Of a stretch of DNA of 64,000 nt, positions 1-9,646 are shown in pieces. The stretch lies in contig JAEUIN010000259.1 of NCBI GenBank assembly GCA_016793115.1, forward strand, positions 42,979-106,978. The letters are read 5' to 3'. Below the pieces are notes generated by a model that was not told the DNA's origin, ran no database searches, and was given only the letters and a program-made list of their open reading frames with translations. Numbering within the stretch: the first letter of the stretch is position 1; every line of letters begins with the position of its first letter. This stretch comes from Planctomycetaceae bacterium (lineage in GTDB: Bacteria; Planctomycetota; Planctomycetia; Pirellulales; PNKZ01). A program made the translations under genes and the position numbers.

Positions 1-1
1 A

Positions 2-847
2 GAAATGGTCGATCATCGCGGCGGCGTGCTGCGCTCGGTCTCGCCCGAGAACTTCCACCTGCAAATTCCGATCGCTCAAACAAAATATGCCGAAGCTCTC
101 GAGGCCGAGGGAGTCTTCGGCGAGAAGGCCCGCTCGGCGTGGCGTCAGGCCGCCGCGGATTGGACCGAATTGGGCCGACGCGAGTTTCCTTCCGAACACG
201 GCTTCTTCTACCGTATTGAAGACCTCGATCGCGCGCAAGACGATCTCGACGCGGCGCTGAAACGGCTCGAGGCGTTCGCTCCCGGACTGCGCGACCGCCT
301 GCTGGAGGAGAAGCAAGCCAAGCTGACCGATGAAGAACGCCGCGCCTTGGCTCTCGACTCGGCGGATCGCTCGGTGAACGAGGCTCGTCTGGCCTACGAA
401 GCCGGCCAAAAAGCGCAGGTCACCGACTTTGTTGTCGCCGACATTGTGACCGCCGCCGATCTAACGAACGCCAGGGCGGCGCCCGACGAGATTGCGCGGC
501 GCCGCTTGACCATCGGCGAGATTCAAAATGCGCGCAAGATCTACAACTACCAATACTGGCAGGATCGTTGCGCCATGGAGCAGCAAGACGACGCGCTCGC
601 CGCACGCGAACTCTTCTACAAGGGCGTTCGCGACGCGGCCGATAATCCTTGGCGTGCCCGCACGGCGTTGGAAGACGCCTTTCGGAAATGGCGCGGCGTT
701 CTCGACAAGTACCCCGGCATGCGCGACGATCAAACGGCGTATGAAGTTCAGCAATACGTCGAAGTGTATCGCGACGTTCTCAAGCAACTCGATGAACCAT
801 TCGACGAAAAGAGCTTTGTATTGCGCGAGTTGCTGAAGCTGGAATAA
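2..847 (+). CDS. Conserved hypothetical protein, 5' end outside the window
   Basis: The reading frame is open to the left edge, so the true start probably lies upstream; the first internal ATG is at base 5. The visible 280 residues are charged and rich in Ala, Arg, Glu and Asp, with no signal peptide, membrane segment or cysteine pair. Predicted structure is almost wholly helical, with several stretches that could form helical hairpins or TPR-like repeats, for example around residues 60-130 and 190-270. I recognise no catalytic motif. It resembles the many uncharacterised helical proteins of Planctomycetes, but I cannot assign a family. It is followed by a strong hairpin that separates it from the convergent gene on the other strand. 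Confidence 0.75.
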   Translation, partial: EMVDHRGGVLRSVSPENFHLQIPIAQTKYAEALEAEGVFGEKARSAWRQAAADWTELGRREFPSEHGFFYRIEDLDRAQDDLDAALKRLEAFAPGLRDRLLEEKQAKLTDEERRALALDSADRSVNEARLAYEAGQKAQVTDFVVADIVTAADLTNARAAPDEIARRRLTIGEIQNARKIYNYQYWQDRCAMEQQDDALAARELFYKGVRDAADNPWRARTALEDAFRKWRGVLDKYPGMRDDQTAYEVQQYVEVYRDVLKQLDEPFDEKSFVLRELLKLE

Positions 848-861
848 TCGGGTCGGAGCGC

Positions 862-908
862 AAAAAGAAATCGCGGCGGGCGCCGTACGACGCTCGCCGC
901 GATTCTTG
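862..908. terminator. Bidirectional rho-independent terminator
   Basis: Arms at 870-881 and 892-903 pair over 12 bases with one G-T pair and a 10-base loop. The stem is flanked by an A-rich run on the left (862-870) and TTCTT on the right, so it can work on both strands. It lies between two convergent genes that end at 847 and 935. Confidence 0.8.
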
Positions 909-934
909 GTTCGAATGCGTGTGTTGCCGATCGA

Positions 935-1717
935 TTAAAGGTTGGGCAGCGCGACGCCGGCACCCTGCTCACGCGCCTCCAATTGCTTCGCGATGTGCGC
1001 TTTGGTTTGCATCGCGGCTTGGATTTCTTGCATGTCGAAATAAGGATATGGCTGGCCGACGAGCGGCTTAATCTGCTTCGCGGCGAGTTCTTCAAACGAC
1101 ATTCCGCATTGCTGATGCCAGGCGAGAACCTGCGCGACCCGCTGCGGAATGGCTCCTTGCTTGAGGAGCTTTAGCGTTTCGACGACCTCCGGCTTCAGGC
1201 TCGCCGATTCCGTCGCACGAATTTCATACGTCATCGCCGGCCGCGGGTCGGGCTTGCCGTGCTCCAGGCAAACGCTGACGAACGGCACTTCGCCGACCTT
1301 TTCCGGAGCGACGTTGAAAAAGTTGCCGCCGCCGCCGCCGCCGCCGCCGCCGCCCATGCCGCCGCCGCCGCCCATGCCGCCGCCCGACATCTGTCCCATG
1401 CCGCCGCCGATGCCTCCCGTGCCGCCCCCCATCATCTGAGGCAACACATGCACGCCGACGAACGCGTCGGGGAGTTTCACGTTGAGCGGCTTGTCGCTCT
1501 TGTTCTTGATGAACACTTTGCCTTCGGACACGTCCTTATGGACCATTTTCACTTCGATCTGGCCGGCCTTCATCGCGGCAAACATTTCGACGGATTCGTC
1601 CGCCGGGTTGAACTCGCCCGCCTTCGGCGGACGGCCGCTCACGCGTTCGGCGGCAAGCGTCGTGGAGACCAGTCCACAGAAAACCACGAGCGATGTGCAT
1701 GCGAGGCGAAGTTTCAT
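935..1717 (-). CDS. Secreted glycine-rich hypothetical protein
   Basis: A 260-residue protein. The ATG at 1717 is preferred over a longer frame because it begins directly with a Sec signal peptide (residues 1-23, cleavage after LAA). An N-terminal domain (about 25-95) contains a stretch of the type VFIKNKSDKPLNVKLPDAFV, suggesting a beta-sandwich. It is followed by a Gly/Met tract at about 97-131 and a C-terminal domain (about 133-255) with Cys150 and Cys204, which could form a disulfide. The function is unknown. The Gly tract looks like a flexible linker between two folded domains and is encoded by an almost pure GCC/GGC repeat. The gene converges on the preceding one. Confidence 0.75.
   Translation of the reverse strand: MKLRLACTSLVVFCGLVSTTLAAERVSGRPPKAGEFNPADESVEMFAAMKAGQIEVKMVHKDVSEGKVFIKNKSDKPLNVKLPDAFVGVHVLPQMMGGGTGGIGGGMGQMSGGGMGGGGGMGGGGGGGGGGNFFNVAPEKVGEVPFVSVCLEHGKPDPRPAMTYEIRATESASLKPEVVETLKLLKQGAIPQRVAQVLAWHQQCGMSFEELAAKQIKPLVGQPYPYFDMQEIQAAMQTKAHIAKQLEAREQGAGVALPNL
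1325..1389. repeat. GCC trinucleotide repeat coding for a poly-Gly tract
   Basis: On the plus strand there are ten GCC units (1325-1354), CAT, five GCC, CAT, then three GCC. On the coding strand this reads Gly runs of three, five and ten separated by Met. Such a tract is prone to slippage in steps of three bases, so linker length could vary between strains without a frameshift. Confidence 0.9.
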
Positions 1718-1999
1718 AGCGAAGCTTTCCGAACGGGAACAAAGAAGACGAAAATGGGCAGCTAAAGCGTTGGCCAATCGAGGGATAGGCCGGCGAATCA
1801 AACCATCAAGTCCGCCGGCAAACTAGGGCGACTATCAAGTATAGCTAAACCCGGCAGAGGCTTTCAAAACAAAAAGTCGCGGTTTCGATTGCTCATAGAA
1901 CCGTCGTAACCGTTAAAGAATGGCCGGCCGGCCGGCGAATCGAAACGCAGTTACCTCCAAATCAAAGCCTGGAGGCGGGTTCCGGCGGCTTCGGATAAC

Positions 2000-2037
2000 A
2001 AAAAACGCCGCGCGGCCGAAAAGTCGACCGCGCGACG
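2000..2037 (-). terminator. Rho-independent terminator of hppA
   Basis: On the minus strand, arms at 2037-2026 and 2017-2006 form a GC-rich stem with an 8-base loop. It is followed at once by six T residues (A residues 2000-2005 on the plus strand). It lies 31 bases after the hppA stop codon. Confidence 0.85.
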
Positions 2038-2067
2038 TATTTCGTTTTTATTCGGCCCTAGCGGCGT

Positions 2068-4683
2068 TTAGAAGATTCCCAACGCCGAAAGGCTGTAGCG
2101 AACGATCAATCCGGCCGCGACGACCGCGACCATGCTCATCAACTTGATGAGAATGTTCAGGCTCGGTCCGCTCGTGTCTTTAAACGGATCGCCCACCGTG
2201 TCGCCGACGACCGCCGCCTTATGCGCCTCGGTTCCCTTGCCGCCGTGAACGCCCGACTCAATATACTTTTTGGCGTTGTCCCAAGCACCGCCCGCGTTGG
2301 CCATAAAAACGGCCACGCAGAAGCCGCAGGTCAGACCGCCGACCAGTAGTCCCATAATGCCGCTCACGTCAAGCAGCATGCCGGTCACGACGGGCACGAT
2401 CAGCGCCAAGAGCGACGGAAGAATCATTTCTCGCTGCGCGGCCTTCGTACTAATCGCCACCGGCGCGGCGTAGTCCGGTATATCCGTCCCGGCCATGATG
2501 CCCGGTTTCTCGCGGAACTGTCGCCGCACTTCTTCGACCATCCCCTTCGCCGCGCGACCGACCGCTTTCATCGTCAACGCACAGAACACAAACACGGACA
2601 TCGCTCCGACGAACAAACCGACCAAGACCTTCGGGTTCATAAGCGTGACGTCGTAATAGCGCATAAAATCCGCCATCGTCGCCGAGTGGACGGGAACCAT
2701 GCGCTTCTCGGCGATCAGTTCCGTTTCACTGAACCCGGCGGGTAACACGCTGTCGTTCGGCAGCTTGGCAAAATCGGGAATCGCGTCGCCGTCGAGCACG
2801 AGTATCGCCTCGTTCTTGCGCGGTTCCGGCCCAAGCTTTACAATCACGCCCTTCGTGAGTTTCACGAATTGCCCCTCACGAAGCATCGTGCGCTGTCCGC
2901 CGATCGTCAGGTATTGCTCCGGCGTTCCTTCCACGTTCTCGGCTACGACCGTTCCCCAACGTTCATACCCGATGCGTACTTCTTCGATGTACGCGGCCAG
3001 CAGCGCCAACGCCGTAAGCGCGGCCGAACCGATGGCGAAACCCTTGCCCGTCGCGGCCGTCGTGTTGCCGAGGCTGTCGAGCGCGTCGGTGCGTTCGCGA
3101 ACCATCGGGTCGAGCCCGGACATCTGAGCGTTACCGCCCGCGTTGTCGGCGATCGGACCGTAGGCATCGGTGGCAAGCGTGATGCCCAGCGTGCTCAGCA
3201 TGCCGACTGCGGCGATGCCCACGCCGTACAGGCCGAGCGCAAATTGGTTCGGGTCGGAGAAATTGAAGTCGTTGGCGAAGCCGAATGAGAGCAGCGTCGC
3301 CGCGCCGACGACGAGCACCGGCACCCAAGTGCTGATCATGCCTTCGGCGACGCCGCCGATGATGATCGTAGCGGGTCCGGTCAACGCTTGATCGGCCAAG
3401 CCCTGCGTCGGCTTGTAATCGTAGCTGGTCGAATATTCGGTCCATTTGCCGATCAACCATCCGGCAAGCAAACCGGTGATGACGCTCAGCGACACCTTCC
3501 AATGATCGGGGGTAATCACATAGCACAGGGCGAACGATGCGCCGATGATGCACACCGTCGAGAAGTTGATGCCGCGGGCCAAAGCTTTCAGCAGGTTGTT
3601 AAGGCTGGAGTTTTCGTCGGTTTTCACCATGTAGATACCGGCGATCGAAAGCAACGTCCCCACCGCGGCCAGGGCCATGGGCAAGAATAAGGCTCGCAGT
3701 TGCATTTCTGGGTTGCCGACAAATGCCGCCACGCCCAGCGCCGCCGTGGCTAGAATCGAACCGCAGTACGATTCGTACAAGTCGGCGCCCATGCCTGCCA
3801 CGTCGCCGACGTTGTCGCCCACGTTGTCGGCGATCGTCGCCGGATTGCGAGCATCATCTTCCGGAATGCTATGTTCGACTTTGCCCACCAAGTCGGCTCC
3901 GACGTCGGCCGCTTTTGTGAAAATGCCGCCGCCCACGCGGGCGAATAGCGCTTGGCTGCTGGCCCCCATACCGAAGCACAGCATCGTCACGGTGATCTCG
4001 ATGAGCGACATTTCGTTGCCCGGGCTCACAATCGGCACGAGCCAGTACAAAATCGCAAACCAGAGACAGATATCGAGCAAGCCGAGCCCGACGACCGTGA
4101 GCCCCATCACCGCCCCCGCGCGGAAGGCGACCTGCAAGCCTTGATTGAGCGACTTCTGCGCACCGGCCGCGGTACGGTTGCTCGCGAGCGTCGCCGTCTT
4201 CATGCCGAAGTAGCCGGCCAAACCGGAGAAAAAACCGCCGGTGAGAAACGCCACCGGCACCCACGGGCTCTGCACTCCTGCATAAGCCGCGAGTACGAAC
4301 AGCAAGCAAATGACGACGAAGAAGAACGCGACGACTTTGTATTGTTGTCGCAAGTAGGCGTAGGCTCCGGTCCTCACGAAGCCTGCGATTTCGACCATTC
4401 GCGCATTGCCGGGATCCGCCTGATTCATCCATTTGTAAAACGACATGGCCTGCACTAGAGCGGCCAACGCACCGACCAATGCCAAGGCCCAAATCCCGAT
4501 CGCCATGGTCTGGAAGCCGCTCGACTCGGAATGGCTCTCGGCGGCCGGCGGTGAACTCACGGCGGCCGACTGCGCATAGGCGACGCCCGCCGTCGCACAG
4601 ACCGCAATCAATAAGAAAACGAGACCGGCCCATTTTCGGGCTCCGTTTCCGCTCATTCGAGACTGCCTACACGAAGCTTTCAT
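2068..4683 (-). CDS. hppA: K+-dependent membrane-bound pyrophosphatase (ion-pumping)
   Basis: Couples hydrolysis of pyrophosphate to export of H+ and/or Na+ across a membrane. The start at 4683 is chosen because AAAGGAA lies just upstream; an ATG 24 bases earlier has no such site. Of 871 residues, about 17-38 look like a signal sequence and about 15-16 membrane helices follow. Substrate motifs are present: [11 protein letters not shown] (260-270), DNVGDNVGD (286-294), DNAGGNAQ (513-520) and a C-terminal [15 protein letters not shown] (about 827-841). In [10 protein letters not shown] (539-548) the residue after GNTT is Ala, and Gly stands three further on; established work on this family links Ala there to K+ dependence and Lys to K+ independence. 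The protein is long for the family, which is usually near 700 residues. Most of the excess is an insertion at about 566-680, on the outer side by the normal topology. H+ versus Na+ specificity cannot be decided here. Confidence 0.95.
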   Translation of the reverse strand: MKASCRQSRMSGNGARKWAGLVFLLIAVCATAGVAYAQSAAVSSPPAAESHSESSGFQTMAIGIWALALVGALAALVQAMSFYKWMNQADPGNARMVEIAGFVRTGAYAYLRQQYKVVAFFFVVICLLFVLAAYAGVQSPWVPVAFLTGGFFSGLAGYFGMKTATLASNRTAAGAQKSLNQGLQVAFRAGAVMGLTVVGLGLLDICLWFAILYWLVPIVSPGNEMSLIEITVTMLCFGMGASSQALFARVGGGIFTKAADVGADLVGKVEHSIPEDDARNPATIADNVGDNVGDVAGMGADLYESYCGSILATAALGVAAFVGNPEMQLRALFLPMALAAVGTLLSIAGIYMVKTDENSSLNNLLKALARGINFSTVCIIGASFALCYVITPDHWKVSLSVITGLLAGWLIGKWTEYSTSYDYKPTQGLADQALTGPATIIIGGVAEGMISTWVPVLVVGAATLLSFGFANDFNFSDPNQFALGLYGVGIAAVGMLSTLGITLATDAYGPIADNAGGNAQMSGLDPMVRERTDALDSLGNTTAATGKGFAIGSAALTALALLAAYIEEVRIGYERWGTVVAENVEGTPEQYLTIGGQRTMLREGQFVKLTKGVIVKLGPEPRKNEAILVLDGDAIPDFAKLPNDSVLPAGFSETELIAEKRMVPVHSATMADFMRYYDVTLMNPKVLVGLFVGAMSVFVFCALTMKAVGRAAKGMVEEVRRQFREKPGIMAGTDIPDYAAPVAISTKAAQREMILPSLLALIVPVVTGMLLDVSGIMGLLVGGLTCGFCVAVFMANAGGAWDNAKKYIESGVHGGKGTEAHKAAVVGDTVGDPFKDTSGPSLNILIKLMSMVAVVAAGLIVRYSLSALGIF

Positions 4684-5152
4684 CAGAGTTCCTTTTCTCG
4701 ATTGCATCCATTACGCAGCCGACGTCATGCCGACGAACCGTCGGTCCAGCTCTTCCCGCCTGCCTTCTCCGTACATCGGAGTGACTTTGTGATTCGCAAA
4801 GGATAACGACGAAAGCTAAAAAAAACCACAGTTTACGGTTGCTTCTTGACATTCTTACGCGTCGTCGCCCAATGGGGCCGACGAACGTCGACCGCCGCAC
4901 GAACCGAAACCGCGCCGATTCTATAACTTCGACGCCCTTTCGTTCGCGCAGAGTCCGCTTCCCGACCGCCTACCATAGACGGCTTGCATGCATATCCAAC
5001 GCAGGCGGCTGCGATCGCGGCGTCATGTTGCCGGTCGCGCGCGTCTTCGTGTGGCGCTCGTTCTACTCGATGCCAACCCGGAAAGGGCCTAACCGCCTCG
5101 CAGGTCGTCGGCCGCTCTGGGTCGCGAAGACGCTACGTCCGCGGAACCTTTT
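4684..5152. other. Intergenic region upstream of hppA
   Basis: No gene is supported. On the minus strand it should hold the hppA promoter and leader. It contains the element at 4775-4801 also found near the TPR gene, followed by a small hairpin (CTCCG/CGGAG, 4767-4781). A five-codon ATG frame begins at 4727 and ends with TAA before the hppA start. A TTGACA at 4846-4851 faces the plus strand but serves no gene I can see. Confidence 0.5.
4775..4801 (-). promoter_or_regulatory. Shared leader/promoter element, copy 1 (hppA)
   Basis: Plus-strand sequence contains TGACTTNNTGATTCGCAAAG preceded by ATCGG; the same element occurs at 37652-37676. Both lie upstream of a minus-strand gene, and in both the minus-strand reading continues into a small hairpin and a purine-rich stretch. 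Distance to the hppA start is about 92 bases. It could be a promoter, an operator or a conserved leader; the sequence alone does not decide. Confidence 0.45.
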
Positions 5153-7567
5153 CTATTTCCGGGGCGTGCGATGTACCGCGACGACCATTTCGCGAGCCGT
5201 CGGATCATCGACGACGATCTCGTACGTTTCCGGATGATTTTGAATATAAGCTCCGACATATCCCTCGTAACGCGCACCGTCGACCAGCAGAAAGTCGACC
5301 TGCCGAGCGGCGAGCTCGCCGAGGATTTTCCGATGGTCCATCGTGGCGGCGACGTTCCGGTCGGCCTCGCCCGCGTCGTTCCACGCAACGCAATACAACG
5401 GGTGCTTGCCGACGCGAATCTCTTCGCGAATCACCCGGTCTCGAAGGACCGTATCGACCGGCGAGATCGCCAAATAAACCGGGCCATAGAGCGACAGACA
5501 CTTCGATTCGAACGGATGGATCAGAATCCGCGAGCCTGCGGGCGCCGTGCGCACCCACTGGATCGTGCGCGGCGACAATCCAAACGAATTGTCGTCGCTC
5601 CACCAATCGATCGCCGGCCGATATCGGGCTAGGTCCGCGGCGAGAAAGCGATCGCGCGCATCATCGAACAGCGGTGCAAAGAAGCCGATCACGAACAGCG
5701 CGGCCGGCACGAGATAGCCGCGCGGCTCGGCGGGGCGGAGCCGCTCGCGTATCGCCGCGACTAGGCAGGCCATGGGCGCCGCGAAACTCAACGCCGTCGC
5801 CGTCGCGGCCAAACCAACAGGGGACGAAACAAAGGTCGTCTTGAAAATCGCTCCCAACACCAAACCGATCAGTGCCGTCGCCAACGTTGCCGTCGCATCA
5901 ACCAATTGTCGCCTGCCGCTCGCGGGCCAAGCCCGACTCACCGTCTGAAACGTCCGCGAACCGCAAACGGTCAGCGCCGCGCCGATCGCCAGATACGCAG
6001 GCACATGAAATAGCCGCGGCGTCGACATATAGAACTCGCTGTACGTGAGCGCAGTGACCGCTAAAACGCCGGTGTTCCAGCACAACGTGAGCAGCCACAG
6101 CAAGTAGCAATAAACGGCGACTTGCCGATCCGCGCGTCCCCCCAGAATCGCACAAACAATGATCGACATCGCCGCCAAATACAACCACGCGTCGCTGAAC
6201 ACGCCGTCGGACAACATCTCGATGATGTCCGACGTGGAGTAGTCCGCCGCCTTCGGCCTCTCGTTGAGCAAAAAGTGAAATGGGAAGTGAAACAACCCGC
6301 GTACTCCGGCGACGTTCTGCGGCTCGAGCGCGGCCTGTAAAACGCGTCGCTTGATTCCCATTTCATCGATCCCATGCTCGCCGCGCGCCACCAGCGGCAG
6401 CGAGGCCCCGATGCAGCCGAGGGCCGTGAGCGCCACCAAGCCGAGCGTCGCCAGCCAAGCACGCCGGCTTCGGCGATCACGAAAGCCTCGCAACGTCAAA
6501 ATCGCCGGCGCCGCCAGCCCTACGGCGTAGCCGGTTTGCAACAGTTCGCGCGGATGCATTAGAAACGCCGTGACGAGCGTCGCGACGAGCATGATCGCCG
6601 TCCGCCGACTGCGCCGTCGAAAGAATTCCCAGGCGGCCGCCCCGCACAGCGGCAGCAGCACGTCGAGCGCGACATCGCCGTGGTTCGCCGTCCCGTAAAA
6701 CGCGAATACGCCGCGCGTGGGATCGGTCGCCAAGATCCAGCTCAGACTACTCGCCCCCTGAAAAGGCAAACCGCTTGCGCAAACGGCGGCGACCGCGAGA
6801 AACACGACCGTCGCGCGACGCCGCGTCATGAAAACGGCTTGAACAAGCCAATACAGACTAGCTCCGGCGAGCAACGGCACCACAAATCTCGCGCGATGAA
6901 AGATCGGCAGTGGATCGACGCCGCAGAGTCGCGACCACCCGGCCAGCAAGAACTCCCACCAATGCACGAAATTGGGCGGCGGCGCGCCGCGCTCCAGCCC
7001 GAGGTCGTCGAGCACGAGCGGCAGTTCGCGGTACAGACGCATGTAGGAAATATGCAGCAGCGATTCGCCGCCGACACCGTCCGGCTTATCCCCCCAGCGA
7101 TAGGCCAAGACTGCGGCGACGACCGGCACGACCAACACCGCGAGGCCGAGCGCAAGCTCCGCCGGATTCCGCGCCGGACGCGGAACCAACGACGCCAAGA
7201 AAGCAAACGTCCGCCCCCGCAGTGCTCGGACCGCGACGACGACGATCGCCGCCGCGCACAATCCCAATACAGCGCCGCCCCAAGCGGCGATCGTCGCGCC
7301 GCAGAGCAAGCAAGCACCGGCCGCAATGATTTCGACCAGCATCGACAAGCCGAACCCAATCGCGACGGTCTGCCACGGGTGTTTGCTGCGGAAGCCGAGC
7401 AATTCGCCGCACAACAAGCCGGGAACTAAGAACACCAGCGCCGCACCGGCGACGATACGAGGCGCGCTTTCGTCGACCAATCTTGCGTCGGCGACCCACC
7501 AAACGCCGCAGACGATCGTCAAGGCGGCGCAACACAATCCGACGATCAATTCGGAGTATTTTTGCAT
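5153..7567 (-). CDS. Large polytopic membrane protein, possibly a GT-C-like glycosyltransferase
   Basis: An 804-residue integral membrane protein. The ATG at 7567 starts directly before the first membrane helix (about residues 6-27); a longer frame adds only 19 Arg/Pro-rich residues. I count roughly 15 or more hydrophobic helices over about residues 5-665, many Ala/Leu/Val rich, with Arg-rich short loops. A C-terminal soluble domain (about 670-804) contains WVRTAPAGSRILIHPFESKC and near the end FLLVDGARYEGYVGAYI. The layout of many helices followed by a soluble tail resembles integral membrane glycosyltransferases of the dolichyl-phosphate-mannose type, but I see no clear catalytic Asp motif in the first outer loop. 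It stands alone on the minus strand, with a short 163-base gap before the divergent oxidoreductase gene. Confidence 0.7.
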   Translation of the reverse strand: MQKYSELIVGLCCAALTIVCGVWWVADARLVDESAPRIVAGAALVFLVPGLLCGELLGFRSKHPWQTVAIGFGLSMLVEIIAAGACLLCGATIAAWGGAVLGLCAAAIVVVAVRALRGRTFAFLASLVPRPARNPAELALGLAVLVVPVVAAVLAYRWGDKPDGVGGESLLHISYMRLYRELPLVLDDLGLERGAPPPNFVHWWEFLLAGWSRLCGVDPLPIFHRARFVVPLLAGASLYWLVQAVFMTRRRATVVFLAVAAVCASGLPFQGASSLSWILATDPTRGVFAFYGTANHGDVALDVLLPLCGAAAWEFFRRRSRRTAIMLVATLVTAFLMHPRELLQTGYAVGLAAPAILTLRGFRDRRSRRAWLATLGLVALTALGCIGASLPLVARGEHGIDEMGIKRRVLQAALEPQNVAGVRGLFHFPFHFLLNERPKAADYSTSDIIEMLSDGVFSDAWLYLAAMSIIVCAILGGRADRQVAVYCYLLWLLTLCWNTGVLAVTALTYSEFYMSTPRLFHVPAYLAIGAALTVCGSRTFQTVSRAWPASGRRQLVDATATLATALIGLVLGAIFKTTFVSSPVGLAATATALSFAAPMACLVAAIRERLRPAEPRGYLVPAALFVIGFFAPLFDDARDRFLAADLARYRPAIDWWSDDNSFGLSPRTIQWVRTAPAGSRILIHPFESKCLSLYGPVYLAISPVDTVLRDRVIREEIRVGKHPLYCVAWNDAGEADRNVAATMDHRKILGELAARQVDFLLVDGARYEGYVGAYIQNHPETYEIVVDDPTAREMVVAVHRTPRK

Positions 7568-7730
7568 GCGAGGTTTATAGCCCGGTCGCCGCGGGCCGCC
7601 AATGTCGAACGGTCCTCGCAACATTTAGTCTGCCGACGATTTCGAGCGGCGCCGGGGCGGCTTGTACCGCGGAACGACGCCGAGATAATAACGACACGGG
7701 AAATGCTCAGTTTCACGCAAGGAATTCATC

Positions 7731-8756
7731 GTGGGCAACGTTCGATTCGGTCTCATCGGCTACGGAGCCTGGGGTTCGCATCATGCCGCGGCGATCGCCA
7801 AAGCCGCGGGCGCTGAACTCTGCGCGATCGCGGTTCGCAGCCCTGAGTCGCAAGCCGCGGCCCGGCAGGCGTTTCCCCAGGCCCAGGTCGTCGCCGACTA
7901 TCGGGAGCTGACCGCGAACCGCGAACTCGACGTGATCGACGTCGTCGTGCCGAGCCATCTGCATTGCGAGATCGGCTGTGCGGTGCTCAAGTCTGGCAAA
8001 CACTTGCTCCTCGAGAAACCGATGTCGGTCAACGTCGGCGAATGTGATCGGTTGATGGCCACGGCCCGCGAAGCGCAGCGAACGATCGCCGTCGGGCACG
8101 AACTACGCATGTCGAGCCTCTGGGGCGGTGTGAAACGGATCATCGACGACGGCGGCATCGGGAAGCCGCTGTATGCGTTGATCGAACTCTCGCGCAAACC
8201 GTATCGCCAAGGGGCCGACGGCTGGCGCTACGACATCAAACGCGTCGGCAACTGGATCCTTGAGGAGCCGATTCACTTCTTCGATCTGGCTCGCTGGTAT
8301 CTCGCGGCCGACGGCGAGCCGACTTCGGTCTACGCTCGCGCGAACTCGCGGCAGCCCGAACATCCCGAGTTGCAGGATAACTTCTCGGCGATCTTGCACT
8401 TCCCGCAAGGAGCGTATGCCGTCGTCACGCAGACGCTGGCCGCGTTCGAACACCACCAAACGGTGAAAGTCACCGGCACGAAAGGTGCGATTTGGGCGTC
8501 TTGGAGCGGGGCTCTGGATCGCACTTTACACCCTACGCAATCGCTCAAACATTTTGACGGCGAACATCTGTACGACGTCAAGCTCGATCGCATGAGCGGC
8601 GAGGTGTTTGAGCTCGAAGACGAAATGGCGATGATGGTTCGCGTCGTCCGCGAGGGAATTCAACCGCGGGCCACGGCTCTCGACGGTCGCTGGTCGGTCC
8701 ACATGTGCAATGCGGCCCAGCAGTCGGTCGACACCGGCGCGATCGTCGCATTGTAG
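7731..8756 (+). CDS. Gfo/Idh/MocA family NAD(P)-dependent oxidoreductase
   Basis: A 341-residue cytosolic dehydrogenase starting with GTG, preceded by AAGGAA. The N-terminal Rossmann fold has the dinucleotide motif GLIGYGAWG (7-15), and the family signature EKP lies at 95-97. The C-terminal alpha/beta domain follows, with WILEEPIHFFDLARWY typical of the substrate side. Members oxidise or reduce sugars, inositols and related polyols; the substrate cannot be told from sequence. There is no Tat signal, unlike many planctomycete members, so it acts in the cytosol. It begins a tight plus-strand set with the NagB-like and PIG-L genes (gaps of 27 and 17 bases), so an amino-sugar substrate is a reasonable inference. 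Confidence 0.9.
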   Translation: MGNVRFGLIGYGAWGSHHAAAIAKAAGAELCAIAVRSPESQAAARQAFPQAQVVADYRELTANRELDVIDVVVPSHLHCEIGCAVLKSGKHLLLEKPMSVNVGECDRLMATAREAQRTIAVGHELRMSSLWGGVKRIIDDGGIGKPLYALIELSRKPYRQGADGWRYDIKRVGNWILEEPIHFFDLARWYLAADGEPTSVYARANSRQPEHPELQDNFSAILHFPQGAYAVVTQTLAAFEHHQTVKVTGTKGAIWASWSGALDRTLHPTQSLKHFDGEHLYDVKLDRMSGEVFELEDEMAMMVRVVREGIQPRATALDGRWSVHMCNAAQQSVDTGAIVAL

Positions 8757-8783
8757 TTCGCTCGCCGCATTCTGGACCGCGTC

Positions 8784-9629
8784 ATGCCCGCCAATTACCC
8801 CGACTATCTGAACGTTCCCGCCGCCCGACTCGGCGAAGGCACCGGCGTGCGAGTCCGCTTGCTGGACGATGCGTCGATCGCGCAGGCCATGGCCGACGAC
8901 ATGTTCGAGGCGCTGCGTGCCGCACTCGATTCGGGGCGTGCTCCCGTGTTCATCATCCCGGTCGGCCCCGTCGATCAGTTCCCGGTGCTCGCCGAGAAAA
9001 TCGCCGCCGCCGAGCTCGATTGCCGTAGCGCCGTGTTTATCAACATGGACGAATACCTCGACGATTCCGATCACTGGCTCGACGCGACTCATCCGCTCAG
9101 CTTTCGCGGCTACATGCGGCGGGCCTTCTACGATCTTTTGCCGGCGAATCTCGCGCCGCGGTCGGAAAATCGCGTGTTTCCCGATCCGCAGCGTCCGGAG
9201 GCGATCGGCGAACTCATCGCGGCCGGCGGCGGCGTCGACGTCTGCTACGGCGGGATCGGCATCAACGGCCATCTGGCGTTTAACGAGCCGCCGGAGCCGG
9301 GCGAGACCGTGTCCCGCGAGCAATTCGCCGACTTGCCGACGCGCGTGCTTTCACTGGCCCGCGAGACGCGCACGATCAACAGCGTCACGGTCGGCGGCGA
9401 GATTTCGGTCGTGCCGCGGCGCGCCGTCACCATTGGGATGCGAGAAATCCTCGCGGCGCGCTCCATCCGATTGTATTGTAATCGTCCGTGGCAGGCGGCC
9501 GTGGTCCGGCGCGTGCTGCACGGACCGATCACCTCGGCTTGCCCGGCCTCGCTCGTGCGCGGCCATCCCGACGCCCGCTTGACCGCCGCACGGCAGGTCG
9601 CCGAAGTTCCCGACATTCGCTTGCGCTAG
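8784..9629 (+). CDS. Glucosamine-6-phosphate deaminase-like protein (NagB/RpiA fold)
   Basis: A 281-residue protein related to NagB, which converts glucosamine-6-phosphate to fructose-6-phosphate and ammonia. NMDEYL (87-92) matches the family NLDEY motif with the catalytic Asp (Asp89). GIGINGHLAFNEP (157-169) matches the GxGxDGHIAFNEP motif and keeps His163 and Glu168, but Asn161 stands where E. coli NagB has Asp141, which takes part in ring opening. The usual phosphate-binding loop near the N terminus (GLATGSTP type) is replaced by IIPVGPVDQFPVL. The fold is therefore clear, but activity on glucosamine-6-phosphate is not assured; an isomerase or a deaminase for another amino sugar is possible. 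It sits between a sugar oxidoreductase and a PIG-L deacetylase. Confidence 0.85.
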   Translation: MPANYPDYLNVPAARLGEGTGVRVRLLDDASIAQAMADDMFEALRAALDSGRAPVFIIPVGPVDQFPVLAEKIAAAELDCRSAVFINMDEYLDDSDHWLDATHPLSFRGYMRRAFYDLLPANLAPRSENRVFPDPQRPEAIGELIAAGGGVDVCYGGIGINGHLAFNEPPEPGETVSREQFADLPTRVLSLARETRTINSVTVGGEISVVPRRAVTIGMREILAARSIRLYCNRPWQAAVVRRVLHGPITSACPASLVRGHPDARLTAARQVAEVPDIRLR

Positions 9630-9646
9630 CTTTCGGAGTTGTTTCG

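Noticed and set aside
1325..1389. A CRISPR array or satellite
   Set aside because: It is a simple trinucleotide run within a coding frame, with no unique spacers.
4846..4851. TTGACA as a -35 box on the plus strand
   Set aside because: There is no convincing -10 box at proper spacing and no plus-strand gene downstream.
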